Of a stretch of 64,000 nucleotides of DNA, positions 7,929 through 17,294 are shown one piece after another. The notes under the pieces were generated by a model. It ran no database searches. It was not told the origin of the DNA and worked only from the letters and a program-made list of their open reading frames with translations. Both the position numbers and the translations under genes were made by a program. This stretch comes from Rhodovastum sp963804495 (GTDB lineage Bacteria; Pseudomonadota; Alphaproteobacteria; Acetobacterales; Acetobacteraceae), in NCBI GenBank assembly GCA_963804495.1, contig CAWDQN010000012.1:1-64000 (forward strand), given 5' to 3'. Each line of letters opens with the position of its first letter. The first letter of the stretch is position 1.

Positions 7929-9248
7929 GTGACGGGCACGGCGATCGGCATTGATGTCGGCACCTCGGGCGTGCGGGCTGCCCTGGTGGATGCAGCCGGC
8001 GCCCCGCTCGCCATCGGCTCCGCGCTGCTTGCCCCCGCGGAGCACCGCAACCCCGCTTCCTGGTGGCGGACGGTGGAGGTGGCGCTCGCTGCGCTGCAGG
8101 CGGCCGCCGATCTTTCCTGCGTGCGCTGCATCGCCGTGGACGGCACGTCCGGCACAATACTGGCCTTGGACGATGCGGGGCAGCCGGTCGGGAAGGCCAG
8201 CCTGTACAATGATCCTGCGCCCGAGACCGCGGTGCGCGCCGTCGCCGCGGCGGCACCCGCCAGCAGCGCCGCCTGCGGGGCTGCCTCGCCTCTGGCCAAG
8301 CTCCTGGCGATGCAGGACATGCCCGGCACAGCGCGGCTTGCCCATCAGGCCGACTGGATTGCCGCTCTAGTCGGCGCACCGCCGGGCATCAGCGACGAGA
8401 ACAACGCGCTGAAGACAGGCTACGATCCGGTGCTGCGAAGCTGGCCCGGCTGGCTTCGCGATCTCGGCATTCGCTGCGCCCTGCTGCCCGAGGTGGTTGA
8501 GCCCGGCACGCCGGTGGGGACCGTCGATCCGGCGCTCGCCGTTCGTTTCGGCATCCCCGCTGACGCGGTCGTCGTCGCCGGCACGACGGACGGATGCGCG
8601 GCCTTCCTGGCAACAGGCGCCGATGCGGTGGGCGAGGCGGTGACGTCACTCGGCTCCACACTGACACTCAAGCAGCTTTGCGATAGGCCGATTTTCTCGC
8701 CGGAGCATGGCGTCTACAGCCATCGGCTGGGGACGCGGTGGCTGGCCGGCGGCGCATCAAACAGCGGCGGGGCAGCGCTGGCACGGCATTTCAGCCCCGA
8801 CGCGCTTGCGGCGCTCAGTGCGCGCATCGATCCGCTGACGGAGAGTGGGCTCGACTACTACCCGCTGCCCGGCCCTGGCGAGCGCTTCCCCTTTGCCGAT
8901 CCGTATTTGGCGCCGCGGGAGACGCCGCGCCCGGCCGACGACGCCCGCTTCCTGCAAGGGCTGCTGGAAGGCATCGCCCGCATCGAGGCGCTGGGCTACC
9001 GGCGGCTGGCCGAGCTTGGCGGGCCAGCACTCGTCTCAATCCGGACGGTGGGCGGCGGGGCGCGCAACGCCGCCTGGACCGCGATCCGTCGCCGCTCCGC
9101 CGGGGTCGAACTGCTTCCGGCCAAGTCCGAGGAGTCAGCGGTGGGCGCGGCCACGCTGGCGCTCGCGGCGACGCGCCAGGCGGATCGTCCATCCGAGATG
9201 TCGTGCGATAGTGGACCCAACCATATCGCCAAAGAAGGTTGCCGATGA
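7929..9248 (+). CDS. FGGY-family carbohydrate kinase (D-ribulokinase-like)
   Basis: 439 residues. The GTG start at 7929 is preceded by AAGGAA and lies directly before the first phosphate-binding loop AIGIDVGTSGVRAAL. Further FGGY motifs are CIAVDGTSGT, the substrate-side segment SDENNALKTGYDP, AGTTDGCAAFLATGA, TSLGSTLTLK and the adenosine motif VGGGARNAAW. The SDENNALKxGYDP block is characteristic of D-ribulose/D-xylulose kinases of the cyanobacterial-plant type. It phosphorylates a ketopentose with ATP in the cytosol. It overlaps the next, truncated export gene by ATGA, suggesting a former sugar uptake operon. Confidence 0.8.
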   Translation: MTGTAIGIDVGTSGVRAALVDAAGAPLAIGSALLAPAEHRNPASWWRTVEVALAALQAAADLSCVRCIAVDGTSGTILALDDAGQPVGKASLYNDPAPETAVRAVAAAAPASSAACGAASPLAKLLAMQDMPGTARLAHQADWIAALVGAPPGISDENNALKTGYDPVLRSWPGWLRDLGIRCALLPEVVEPGTPVGTVDPALAVRFGIPADAVVVAGTTDGCAAFLATGADAVGEAVTSLGSTLTLKQLCDRPIFSPEHGVYSHRLGTRWLAGGASNSGGAALARHFSPDALAALSARIDPLTESGLDYYPLPGPGERFPFADPYLAPRETPRPADDARFLQGLLEGIARIEALGYRRLAELGGPALVSIRTVGGGARNAAWTAIRRRSAGVELLPAKSEESAVGAATLALAATRQADRPSEMSCDSGPNHIAKEGCR

Positions 9249-9379
9249 TGAATTGCCATGTGTTGCGTGCGCTTGCCGGCTTGATTCTGGGCATGACCGC
9301 GACCGGCGCATCGGCACAGGAAACGCGGGGGAGCGCGCCGCCCGGCGCCATGCTGGTGTCAATCGGCGCCCAAAATTGA
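9245..9379 (+). pseudogene. exported protein (sugar-binding?) cut off by IS debris
   Basis: The start overlaps the kinase stop (ATGA). The 44-residue stub is a clear signal peptide (ALAGLILGMTATGASA, cleavage before QE) plus about 20 residues, ending at a TGA beside the transposase remnants. Its position suggests the periplasmic binding protein of a sugar transporter. The rest has been lost. Confidence 0.6.
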
Positions 9380-9407
9380 CCGGGGGGAGTGCGTCGTCGC
9401 CACCTGG

Positions 9408-9555
9408 TCAGTCCCTGCCGAAGCCGGGAGGCGGGATGATGGCCTGGAGATCCGAGACGTCGAGGTCGCAGATCGCCTGCAATGCCTCGGCGGTCGCGCT
9501 GTCCAGCAGATTGGGCGGCAGCGCTTCGAGCCATGCGGCGTATTGGGCCTGCAGC
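9408..9555 (-). pseudogene. second copy of the IS-linked small protein, C-terminal part
   Basis: Encodes LQAQYAAWLEALPPNL, then TAEALQAICDLDV, then PPPGFGRD before the stop at 9408. This is the same motif as the C-terminal half of the protein at 4022-4459. Its 5' end is joined directly, out of frame, to the ISAzo13 transposase remnant after the residues QFEHIN. Confidence 0.6.
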
Positions 9556-10056
9556 GTTGATGTGCTCGAACTGGACGTTTCGGTCCGCGTGGCTGGCGCC
9601 TTCCCGGGTCTTGGCATTTGCCCGCAAACTGAAGTTCAGTCGCTTCAACAGGCGACCGACCAGCTTCTGGCCGGCGACGAAGCCCCGCTCGGCCAGCGCC
9701 GCAGACAAATGGCGCTGGCTCTTGCTGACCCACAGGAGGGCTGCCTCGGGATCACCACGGATCGACAATTCCAGCGGATCTTTCAACGCTTCCAATAGTC
9801 CAGCCTGGGTCTCGATCGCTGGCTTCTTGCCACCGCCTCGGCGACGAACCCGATCGCCCAACTGTTCCGCACCCGCCCGCAGGTCCGCCAGGACGCGACC
9901 GACGGTGCTGCGCGCAATCCCAGTGGCCCGCGACACCGCAGCTATCCCGCCACGCCCCGCAGCGCGCGCCGCACTGGCAGCGAACAGACGCCGCCCTTTC
10001 TCGTCCAGGACCGGACAAAGCGCTTCAAACCGGGCTTTGATGGGGGCTTCAACCAT
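9556..10056 (-). pseudogene. ISAzo13-family transposase, N-terminal 167 residues
   Basis: Starts at ATG 10056 with MVEAPIKARFEALCPVLDEKG, then AVSRATGIARSTVGR, GDPEAALLWVSKSQRHLSAAL and REGASHADRNVQFEHIN, the order seen in ISAzo13 transposases. Full members exceed 400 residues. This copy ends at 9556, where a different small reading frame begins, so the catalytic DDE part is missing. Confidence 0.85.
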
Positions 10057-10202
10057 GCCCCAGGGTAAACGCTCCGACCATCGGGTCACCCCGATTTCTG
10101 GATGCGTTCGTTGCCTTCTGGCCGGCTTCCGGATTCCTTTCTTCCGAGTCGGTTGTTCAGGCTCAGGCTTTAACCCGCACTGTAAATGACTTGGAACAGT
10201 AA

Positions 10203-11366
10203 TCAGTTCTCCGCTTGAGCGCCCATCGGATCGGCTACAATCCAATTGGCGTTCACTGTATGGCCACGCCAAGTAACGCTCTCAATGCAGTAGCTAGCAC
10301 CGATTTCAATGACAGATAATATATCGCGGACAGGTAACAGCCAGGCTGCCGAGGTTGGTGCGACGCACTTAGTTTTCAAACGCAGCGCACTGTTGATGCC
10401 AATAACAGAAGCAAATCGAACCATCCAACTACCGCCGTATATCGCAATGGACCAGAGTGCTCCACCGGAGCTCGCACAGGCTATTGATGCCCAAAAAAGT
10501 GGATACTGAAGGGTAGAAGCAATGAGCGCCAATGGTGACGATACCCGAATCGTGCGCATCCAACGAATTTCATGGTCCCACAGGGCCCGAATTGAAAACT
10601 CGGGAACGGTAGCGCCAACCACAGTATCGGCAAGGCGAACGGGCAATCCAAGGTCACGCACGCGCTTTCCCATTTCATTGTCCTCGGCGAGATGATGAAC
10701 CAGGGCGTCCAGACCTCCGATCAGACCGAGTGTATCACGATGCAGCATTGTGGTGCTGCCAAGACAGTCCTGGCGTCCAAGCACTCGCGACAACAAAACG
10801 CCCGGCAGGAAATTATGGGTAATCTGCGTTGCTCCGAGCGTCGCTTGCCATCCAAGCCCGGCGGGCGGCAGGCCAAAGTAGGCAGCGGTGACGAGCCCGG
10901 CTCCGGAATTCTCTAGCTTCCCAACAAGCCCTTGAAGGTAATTGGGCGCCAAATGCAGATCGCTATCCGAAATAACAAGCACGTCATAACGCGCGAACGG
11001 CAACATATTTATAAGATTACTAACTTTTCTGTTCTGACCGTGCAGGGTCGCATCAATCACTATTGTAATATTACAATCTGGAAATCTAGCTTGTACCCTC
11101 CGTACGACCGCCAGCGCCGGATCAGTTTCGTCACGCAGGCCGAATACGATCTGAAACGTCGGATAGTTCTGACCAAAGCACGAGGTAAGCGCCTCTTCCA
11201 ATAGTGGCTCGTCCCCACACAGCGGTTTCAAAATCGTAACGGGCGGGTACTCCACCGGTACCGAAGGCGGGCGGCCGGCAAAGCACTTGACCGCGATCCA
11301 ACCGGCGAGGCATTGGAAGCATCCAAGCACCGCAAGGAATGTGACGATATCAGCGAACACCGTCAA
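10203..11366 (-). CDS. hpnI: HpnI-like ceramide/hopanoid glycosyltransferase (GT21)
   Basis: 387 residues with an N-terminal membrane helix and two or more C-terminal helices. GT21 motifs are visible: DETDPA near 79, the metal-binding DSD at 134-136, EDNEMGKRVR at 228 and the acceptor motif EIRW at 266. HpnI adds N-acetylglucosamine to bacteriohopanetetrol, and close relatives make glucosylceramide. The family alone does not settle the acceptor. It is divergent from an HpnL-like gene 145 bases away. Base composition is visibly lower in G+C than the flanks, and IS remnants lie on both sides, which suggests transfer or relocation. It is complete. Confidence 0.85.
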   Translation of the reverse strand: MTVFADIVTFLAVLGCFQCLAGWIAVKCFAGRPPSVPVEYPPVTILKPLCGDEPLLEEALTSCFGQNYPTFQIVFGLRDETDPALAVVRRVQARFPDCNITIVIDATLHGQNRKVSNLINMLPFARYDVLVISDSDLHLAPNYLQGLVGKLENSGAGLVTAAYFGLPPAGLGWQATLGATQITHNFLPGVLLSRVLGRQDCLGSTTMLHRDTLGLIGGLDALVHHLAEDNEMGKRVRDLGLPVRLADTVVGATVPEFSIRALWDHEIRWMRTIRVSSPLALIASTLQYPLFWASIACASSGGALWSIAIYGGSWMVRFASVIGINSALRLKTKCVAPTSAAWLLPVRDILSVIEIGASYCIESVTWRGHTVNANWIVADPMGAQAEN

Positions 11367-11510
11367 GCTCTCCCCTCCACCGTACGGCTCGACGATGTCT
11401 TATTCCTGGGCCGCCTCCTAAATCCTCCTTGTCCCGGGCGTTCAATTCGCGCAAACTGTAAAGTGCATGTCCAATCATACGACCTTCGTGACGATTAACT
11501 CGATAAGCCA

Positions 11511-12572
11511 TTGAAAAATTTCTCGATAGTGATCGCCATCATCGGTCTCTTCGTCGCCACACTGTTGGTTGGGTGGTACGGGTACAGCTCAATTGGCAGT
11601 GCGATTCTCTCGGTTGGCGGAAAGAGCTTTTCACTTTTGTGCGCTTGGCAACTTGTCACGATGGTTGTTCTGGGGATCTGCTGGCGTATTGCCGCGCCGC
11701 TAAATGACATGCGTCAGTTTGCCCCATTCATCTGGGGGCGGTTCGTCCGTGATTCCGGCGGTAGCTGCTTGCCGTTCTCGTTGGTCGGAGGCTTCGTTCT
11801 GGGTGTCCGAGCCGTCACGCTCCAGGGCATCTCGTGGTCCGTAGCCGCCTTCTCGATGATTGTGGACCTCACGGCGGAGTTCCTGGCCGAAATCGCGTTT
11901 GCACTTGTGGGACTGTTCGTCTTGGTTGGCCGCTCGGCGGAGCTATCTCGAACTGGGCCGATATTGATCGGTATTCCTCTTGGATTAGTCGTTGGCGCTT
12001 TGGTGCTCCGATTGCAGAAGACGGCAGTACCTCTGCTTGTCCGGTTCGGGCGCAAAATCCACGACGATTTGTTCGCGGGCCGCGGCCAACGCGAGATGGC
12101 ATCCGGGTATGAACTGGCCACAGCATATTCCCGCACAGGCCGGATGACGCTGTGTATCGCCTCGCACTTTGGCGGATGGCTGTGCAAAGGACTCGGCAAC
12201 TGGATCACCTTCCGGCTTCTGGGATCGGATATCGACATCATGGGGGGGCTGGCGATCGAGGCGCTGCTCCACGCGCTGCTTATACCTGCCTTCGTGGTGC
12301 CCGGCTACGCGGGGGTGCAAGAGGCTGGCTACGTTGGGGTCGGCGCGTTGTTTGGCGTTCCTCCAGAGATCTCGCTGGGCGTGTCACTGCTGCGCCGCGC
12401 GAGGGACCTTGCTATAGGCACGCCAATCCTTCTGATTTGGCAACTGGTCGAAATGCGGCACTTGCGAGAACAAGACGGTCTTATACCTGCAGGCAGCGCT
12501 GACGGCGCCGCTGCGGCCAAGAACGATCCGGTCCGCTCTGCTGCCAGCAGAAATGAGGACTGTGCCGATTGA
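11511..12572 (+). CDS. hpnL: HpnL-like integral membrane protein
   Basis: 353 residues with about eight hydrophobic helices and the lysylphosphatidylglycerol-synthase/YbhN-type membrane fold (motifs LPFSLVGGFVLGVRAV, then VPGYAGVQEAGYV near 263). HpnL proteins accompany hopanoid genes and are thought to move hopanoid lipids or precursors across the inner membrane. The assigned start is a TTG at 11511, which gives a natural N-terminal helix (FSIVIAIIGLFVATLLVGWYG), and no good ATG is nearby. It is divergent from hpnI, with a ~145-base shared promoter region, and belongs to the same lower-GC islet. Confidence 0.75.
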   Translation: MKNFSIVIAIIGLFVATLLVGWYGYSSIGSAILSVGGKSFSLLCAWQLVTMVVLGICWRIAAPLNDMRQFAPFIWGRFVRDSGGSCLPFSLVGGFVLGVRAVTLQGISWSVAAFSMIVDLTAEFLAEIAFALVGLFVLVGRSAELSRTGPILIGIPLGLVVGALVLRLQKTAVPLLVRFGRKIHDDLFAGRGQREMASGYELATAYSRTGRMTLCIASHFGGWLCKGLGNWITFRLLGSDIDIMGGLAIEALLHALLIPAFVVPGYAGVQEAGYVGVGALFGVPPEISLGVSLLRRARDLAIGTPILLIWQLVEMRHLREQDGLIPAGSADGAAAAKNDPVRSAASRNEDCAD

Positions 12573-12709
12573 AGGCCTAAGTGTCCGCCCAGAAAGATTT
12601 CGAGTCATTTGAGTTGGTTAGCCATATCGTTAAAGAATTCTCTCGAACCTATTGGATGGCCTGTGAACTCATAGACGGCACCGATTCGCGTGATGCCAGA
12701 TGTAGATAG

Positions 12710-13140
12710 ATGGGAACGGTGTTCGACACAACCGGAATAAGCTGCGCTACCCGAGCGACCTGACCGATGAGGTATGGGCGCTGGTCGCGCTCGACAAGCT
12801 GGGTGGACGCAAGCGCGAGAGCGACGATCGGGCATTGGTCAGCGGCGTCATGTGCGTCGGCCGCACGGGCTGCCAATGGCGGTATGTGCCGAAGGATGTA
12901 CCGCCGAGAAGCACGTTGCATGGCTACCTGGGTCACTGGCACGACGATAGCACGCTGGACGCAATAGATCATACGCTGCACGTTAAGTGCTGCGAGCCAA
13001 TCGACCGACTGACGAGCCGAACTACCTGTATCATGGACAACCAGATTGTGAATAATGCGAAAAAAGCTGGCCCCCGTGTCGATCGACATGGCTGCGATGC
13101 AGGAAAAAGAATTCACTCTTATTGCAAAGCGTGTTGTTAG
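12710..13140 (+). pseudogene. IS5-family transposase fragment (N-terminal half)
   Basis: Reads NRNKLRYPSDLTDEVWALVA, GRKRESDDRALVSGVM, GCQWRYVPKDVPPRSTLH and KKAGPRVDRHGCDAGKRIH, the usual N-terminal order of IS427-type IS5 transposases. The likely start (ATG 12710) is in another frame from the body, parts are missing after WALVA, and the frame ends at 13140 before the catalytic core is complete. Confidence 0.85.
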
Positions 13141-13440
13141 GGTCCCAATCTCGCGGCGCCCATGACCCACGCCTCCGGGGATGAGGCGGCTCCAAAGGCT
13201 TCGATGGTTCTGCGCCAGCTGAGGTAGTTTGGCAGTGCCGACCCCGTGGAAGCGGCGCAGCCACTGCTTCTGCCCACCATGGTAGGCGTTGACGTTGTTG
13301 ATGTGCAGATCGGGTGCCTCCGGTCGCGGACTGCCCGGCGCCGGCAGACCATGGAAGGTCAGTTTGGCACGCCAGGCGAGCGGCTTGATGGCGGTGCCGC
13401 CGTCGCAGCACAGTTGCACGAGCTGTCGATCGGCATCCCA
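13137..13440 (-). pseudogene. IS1595-like transposase, C-terminal fragment
   Basis: Two minus-strand frames joined by a shift near 13237 give LCCDGGTAIKPLAWRAKL, DLHINNVNAYHGG, QWLRRFHGVGT, then LPNYLSWRRTIEAFG and a stop. The NVNxYH...WLRRFHGV...NYLxWRR pattern is the C-terminal end of ISXO2/IS1595-type transposases. The rest of the gene is absent. 13441-13717 holds no gene I can support. Confidence 0.65.
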
Positions 13441-13717
13441 TTGAAAAGACACGGATTGAATTCGTCGGAATTTGGCGTGGGAATGCCTCAAGTTTCGCAT
13501 AGTCGCTTATGTCAGTACACCGTACCGGTCAGAGTCCGTTGGGAAAGGACCATGCCATCGTTATGGACGCGAGCAGCCGAGTGATGGAAGCAAAGCGCAT
13601 CGCGGCGACGGACACGTGTGGCAGGGTTTCATCGTCGAGCTTCAGCTCGGCTTTCCGCCATCCATTTCTTGATCCCACCGGTTCGGCGTAGCGTCGGGTG
13701 GCGGAGGTTTTGAGTCG

Positions 13718-15115
13718 TCAGGCGGCGTAGCACACGGTGTCGACGAGACTGTGCAGGAAAGTCGTGGGAATTTCGATGACGTCCTTGCCCGGCCGGGACA
13801 TTGAAAAATGCGGTGGGCACCAAAGTGCCCGGCGGACCGCGGCGATGGCATCGCTGAAGGTGGGCTCCTGCTTGGCGTACCAGGCAGCCCCGCGCGGGCG
13901 CAGGGCGGTGGTCGGTGCCCGCATCAATTGGTCGGCCCATAGCGTCACCAGCGAGAACAACCCAAGCAGTGCGGGGGTGGTGCGCAGGATGGCCAGGTCC
14001 GACCATTGCCGCTGGGTCTCGACGCCGAGATGGCGACGGACTTCCTGAAACGTCGTCTCCACCCGCCAGCGCGAGACGAAGCAGTTGAGGATGTCCGCCG
14101 GCGTGTCGTCGAGGTTGGTGCTGAGGAAGGCCTGCGGCTCGCGCTGGCCGGACGGGTCGCGCACCAGCACCCAGCGGATGGGCGCCGGCGGCAGGCCGGC
14201 ATGGTACCAGACCGCGGTGCCGGAGACGATCTCGACCAGCCTTGTCTCGCCGCCATACCAGTCGGTCACCTGTAGCTTCGTCCAGGCGGTTGCTGGGTTT
14301 TCCAGGATGGCGCTGAGCTTCGGCAGACGCTTGCCTTTCAGCGGCGCACGACCGCGCTGGCCGGGCCGGCGAGGCGGGGCCGGCGCGAACAGGTTTGCAT
14401 CAAGCCGCAGGCGAGTGATCAGACGGACGTGACGGCGGACCGCGGCGATCAGTTCGAGGGTGGCGAAGCTGCTATCGCCGACGATGGTGATGCGGCGGCC
14501 TGGCAGCCAGCGCCGCGTTTGCAGAATTGCCTGGATTGCCCAGCGGGTCAGCGGCTTGTGGCGCCGGCCCCGTTTCTCGTTGCTGCGTTGGGACGGCGCC
14601 AGGATGGTCAGGAACGGCAGCGCCCAGCGCCGCTTCGCCCACGGCACCGGCAGCACCACCATAAGCGACAGCCAGCGCAGGCCGCTGGTCTTGACGAAGA
14701 AGCCGCGCGAGGAGCGCACCGGATCGCGGTAGATGCCGCGGGCCGCGATGTTCGGCCCCCAGCGCCGCTCGATGGTGTCGTCGATGCCGATCACCACCTC
14801 GCCAGTCGGCAGCAAGGCGTCGAGCAGATGAACGAGCAGTCTGCGTGCCATGGCGTGCGAATTCCAGCGCGCCTCGCTCAGGACTTCGTGGAAGCGGCCG
14901 AAGCCCGGTTGGTCGGCCAGCCCCATCACCCGCAAGGCGGCGCTGACCGTCCGCTGGCCTGGTGCCAGCACCGCGCCGGCCACCAGGACCAGCACGCGCT
15001 GCCAGACCGGCGCGGTGAAACAGTCGCGGAATGGCACCAGCCAGGTCACCAGCAGCGACGGCACGGTGATGCCGCCGGAGGAAATGGGGGCGGCAGGGAT
15101 GCGATCGGGTGTCAT
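13718..15115 (-). CDS. IS701-family transposase
   Basis: 465 residues from ATG 15115 (product MTPDRIPAAP). An in-frame upstream ATG at 15172 gives 484. It has the DDE nuclease blocks VVIGIDDTIERRWG, RRITIVGDSSFATLEL and FVSRWRVETTFQEVRRHLG, the third with the catalytic Glu, as in the DDE_5/IS701 group. It appears intact and full length, and is therefore the best candidate for an active element here. Terminal repeats were not resolved by eye. Confidence 0.85.
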   Translation of the reverse strand: MTPDRIPAAPISSGGITVPSLLVTWLVPFRDCFTAPVWQRVLVLVAGAVLAPGQRTVSAALRVMGLADQPGFGRFHEVLSEARWNSHAMARRLLVHLLDALLPTGEVVIGIDDTIERRWGPNIAARGIYRDPVRSSRGFFVKTSGLRWLSLMVVLPVPWAKRRWALPFLTILAPSQRSNEKRGRRHKPLTRWAIQAILQTRRWLPGRRITIVGDSSFATLELIAAVRRHVRLITRLRLDANLFAPAPPRRPGQRGRAPLKGKRLPKLSAILENPATAWTKLQVTDWYGGETRLVEIVSGTAVWYHAGLPPAPIRWVLVRDPSGQREPQAFLSTNLDDTPADILNCFVSRWRVETTFQEVRRHLGVETQRQWSDLAILRTTPALLGLFSLVTLWADQLMRAPTTALRPRGAAWYAKQEPTFSDAIAAVRRALWCPPHFSMSRPGKDVIEIPTTFLHSLVDTVCYAA

Positions 15116-15216
15116 CGAATCCGTAGAATCGAACGACGCCCGTGTCGCAAGCCGCGCCGTTGCTTCGCTCATTCGTGGCGATGCGCCGTCCCCAGGCCAC
15201 CTATAATATAGTGTGC

Positions 15217-15498
15217 ATGACCGACGGCATCGTCCAGCGCATCGAGCGCTTTACCTTCAGCCGCGGCGCTGTGCTGGTCGAGCGCCGCAACCGCGGCTAC
15301 TCGCTCTACCACGCCGCCTCCGGGGCGCCGGTCGCACGCCTGCGCCCGAACGCCGACAACGATCGCGTCGAGGTGCTCTACTGGTCACTCAAGAAGGAAT
15401 GCTGGTCACCCACCGGCCCGTTCGGCCGCACCGTCCTGCCGCTCGAAGACGCCCTCCGCTTCATCGCCACCGAGGATATCTTCTGGGCGCTGGTCTGA
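15217..15498 (+). CDS. conserved hypothetical small protein
   Basis: 93 residues from ATG 15217. Compact and charged, with RIERFTFSRGAVLVERRNRGYSLY, a repeat-free middle and the C-terminal block GPFGRTVLPLEDALRFIATED. No export signal or known motif. A CTATAATATAG box at 15201-15211 just ahead of the start is a plausible -10 element, which would give a nearly leaderless transcript. It lies between two transposase genes and may be an IS passenger or a resident gene. The function is unknown. Confidence 0.55.
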   Translation: MTDGIVQRIERFTFSRGAVLVERRNRGYSLYHAASGAPVARLRPNADNDRVEVLYWSLKKECWSPTGPFGRTVLPLEDALRFIATEDIFWALV

Positions 15499-15511
15499 TG
15501 CGCACGTGGAA

Positions 15512-16425
15512 TCACCGGCGGAAAGTCAAGTTCAGGCGGCGTGACCCAGTCAGCGCCCCGATGCTTTGTTCAACTCGCCACCTTTTTGGGCGGGAGGACA
15601 AAGCCTTTGGCGAAATCGGGGCGTTTGACGACCTCGACAACACGGCTCTTGACCTGCTACATTGACGATCAACCGCGTCTTGTCGCCACCATCGACCACC
15701 ACGGTCACTATCCACGGTCACTATCCACGGTCACTATCCACGGTCACTATCCACGGTCACTATCCACGGTCACTATCCACGGTCACTATCCACGGTCACT
15801 ATCCACGGTCACTATCCACGGTCACTATCCACGGTCACTATCCACGGTCACTATCCACGGTCACTATCCACGGTCACTATCCACGGGCAACCCCGCAGCA
15901 GCCGCATGACCAGCGGGATGCCGCCGTCCTGATCCTGAACATCGGCGGACGTGATCTTCACAGCCAGCAGGCGCGCGTCGCAGTCAACTGCAATATGGCG
16001 CTTGCGCCAAGCACTTTCTTGCCAGCATTGTAGCCACGTTCTCCACTTGTGGCGTCGCACTTGACCGATTGGGCGTCAATGATCGCCAGCGTCGGGCTCG
16101 CTTCCCGGCCCGCCTTTTCGCGGTCCATCATCACCAGGCGGTGGTTGATCTGCTCCATGTGGCCGCCGTCTGTGAGGAGGTGCCAGTGGTCGTAGCAAAT
16201 GCTCGACGGCGGCAGGTCCTTGGGCATGGCATCCCACGGGATGCCATAGCGCAAGACATAGCGAATCCCGTTCATGACCTCGCGCAAATGATGCTCCCGC
16301 GGACGACCGCGCCCCCGCGGAACCGGCAAAAGTGGTTGCAAAACCTCCCACTCCCCGTTCGTCAGGTCACTCGGATATCTTTGACCACGCCGGTCATAGC
16401 GACCGCGATTTTCGCCAGTCCACAC
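15512..16425 (-). pseudogene. IS5-family transposase disrupted by a 13-bp minisatellite
   Basis: Starts at 16425 (MVWTGENRGRYDR), then YPSDLTNGEWEVLQPLLP, YGIPWDAMPKDLPP, ASPTLAIIDAQSVKCD, GARKRHIAVDCDARLLAV and LRGCPWIVT. At this point 14 copies of a 13-base unit follow, after which VVVDGGDKTRLI, EVVKRPDFAKGFVLPP and KRWRVEQSIGAL continue in other frames to the stop at 15512. Besides the expansion, at least two further shifts are needed to read the C-terminus, so the gene is dead. It is independent of the IS5 fragment at 12710. Confidence 0.85.
15703..15884. repeat. 13-bp tandem repeat, 14 perfect copies
   Basis: GGTCACTATCCAC repeated 14 times without a mismatch (182 bases). On the minus strand the unit is GTGGATAGTGACC, coding PWIVT of the IS5 transposase. 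The unit is still present once in its coding context, so the array looks like a local expansion of host sequence rather than an insertion. Thirteen added units are 169 bases, not a multiple of three. Confidence 0.95.
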
Positions 16426-16448
16426 CATCGATACGCCCGCTAACCCCA

Positions 16449-16955
16449 CTATACAAACGGCCTGATTCTGTGGTCGGTAAGATCAACTTGGAACCCCTTT
16501 CCCAACAAACTCTTACCGCAATCCGAGCGTGCAGCGATCCGGCCGTCTGGCTGAGGAGGCTCCGGGGCGGTCGGCACTGCAGTAAGGTCTGTCGCCACTG
16601 GCACAGGAACGGCGGTCTCCGGGCGCTGCACCGTCGGCGTCACATCAACGGGCACGGGGCTCGGCAGGATGTAGGCCGGCGTGCCAAGCCCATCAGCCAG
16701 CAGAAGTTGTTGCCGCCAGGCATAGAACTGTCCCGTGCTGATGCCGTGCTTGTGCGCCACCATCGCTGGCGACACGCCCAGCTGCATACTCTCGGCCACG
16801 ATCCGGCTCTTCTGGTCAGCCGTCCACCGACGGCGCTTGCCGCGGGCAACAACGTCGGCGCACGAAACGCGAGCGCTCGTATGATCACTCGCAAGAGCGC
16901 TCGCTGCCCGCAATGACCGCCTCTCCATGCCGTCGTTCTCCGTCATGGACGACAT
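16449..16955 (-). pseudogene. IS66-type accessory protein TnpA, C-terminally altered
   Basis: Helix-turn-helix accessory protein of IS66 elements: RRRWTADQKSRIVAESM, PAMVAHKHGISTGQFYAWRQQLLL and a Pro-rich linker. After GRIAARSDCG the sequence no longer resembles the family and reads into the IS5 flank, so the last part is lost. The start is taken at ATG 16955, with alternatives at 16946 and 16928. tnpB and the transposase gene are absent. Confidence 0.7.
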
Positions 16956-17029
16956 CTGGCGCCAAACCGCCGGCGCCGCGCAATGTGCCGCCGGCGCCCC
17001 GGTAACGGGGCAAAGGGCGTCTCGACGCA

Positions 17030-17081
17030 TAGCCGCGCCCTAGCCGTGCCCTAGCCGTGCCCTAGCCGCGCCCTAGCCGCG
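17030..17081. repeat. 11-bp imperfect tandem repeat
   Basis: TAGCCGYGCCC repeated about 4.7 times upstream of the IS66 remnant and before the efflux operon. The units differ only at the C/T position. No function is evident. Confidence 0.85.
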
Positions 17082-17294
17082 CGGCGTCGAACAAGGGGCA
17101 TGGTTTGGAATGCCGGCTTCAGCTACGCCGCGTCAGGTTGATTCTGGGGAGGTGCGCGGATTCCGGCTTGACAAACCCCATATAATGAAACAGGCTTAAT
17201 CGTAACATTGCTTATCTAACAGGTCGCGCTATAGCCTCTAGCGTTGCCATGCAGACGGTGCGAACGTCCGCTCTGCACGCGTTCCGCTTTCGGT

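Noticed and set aside
13441..13717. Small plus-strand frames (60-66 codons) between IS1595 and IS701 remnants
   Set aside because: Ser-rich with no motifs or ribosome binding sites. Probably IS flank sequence.
15703..15884. Tandem array as a CRISPR
   Set aside because: The 13-base units are directly adjacent with no spacers, and no cas genes are present.
17169..17190. TTGACA...TATAAT promoter before the efflux operon
   Set aside because: The two boxes are only 7 bases apart, too close to work together. The TATAAT alone might still serve with another -35.
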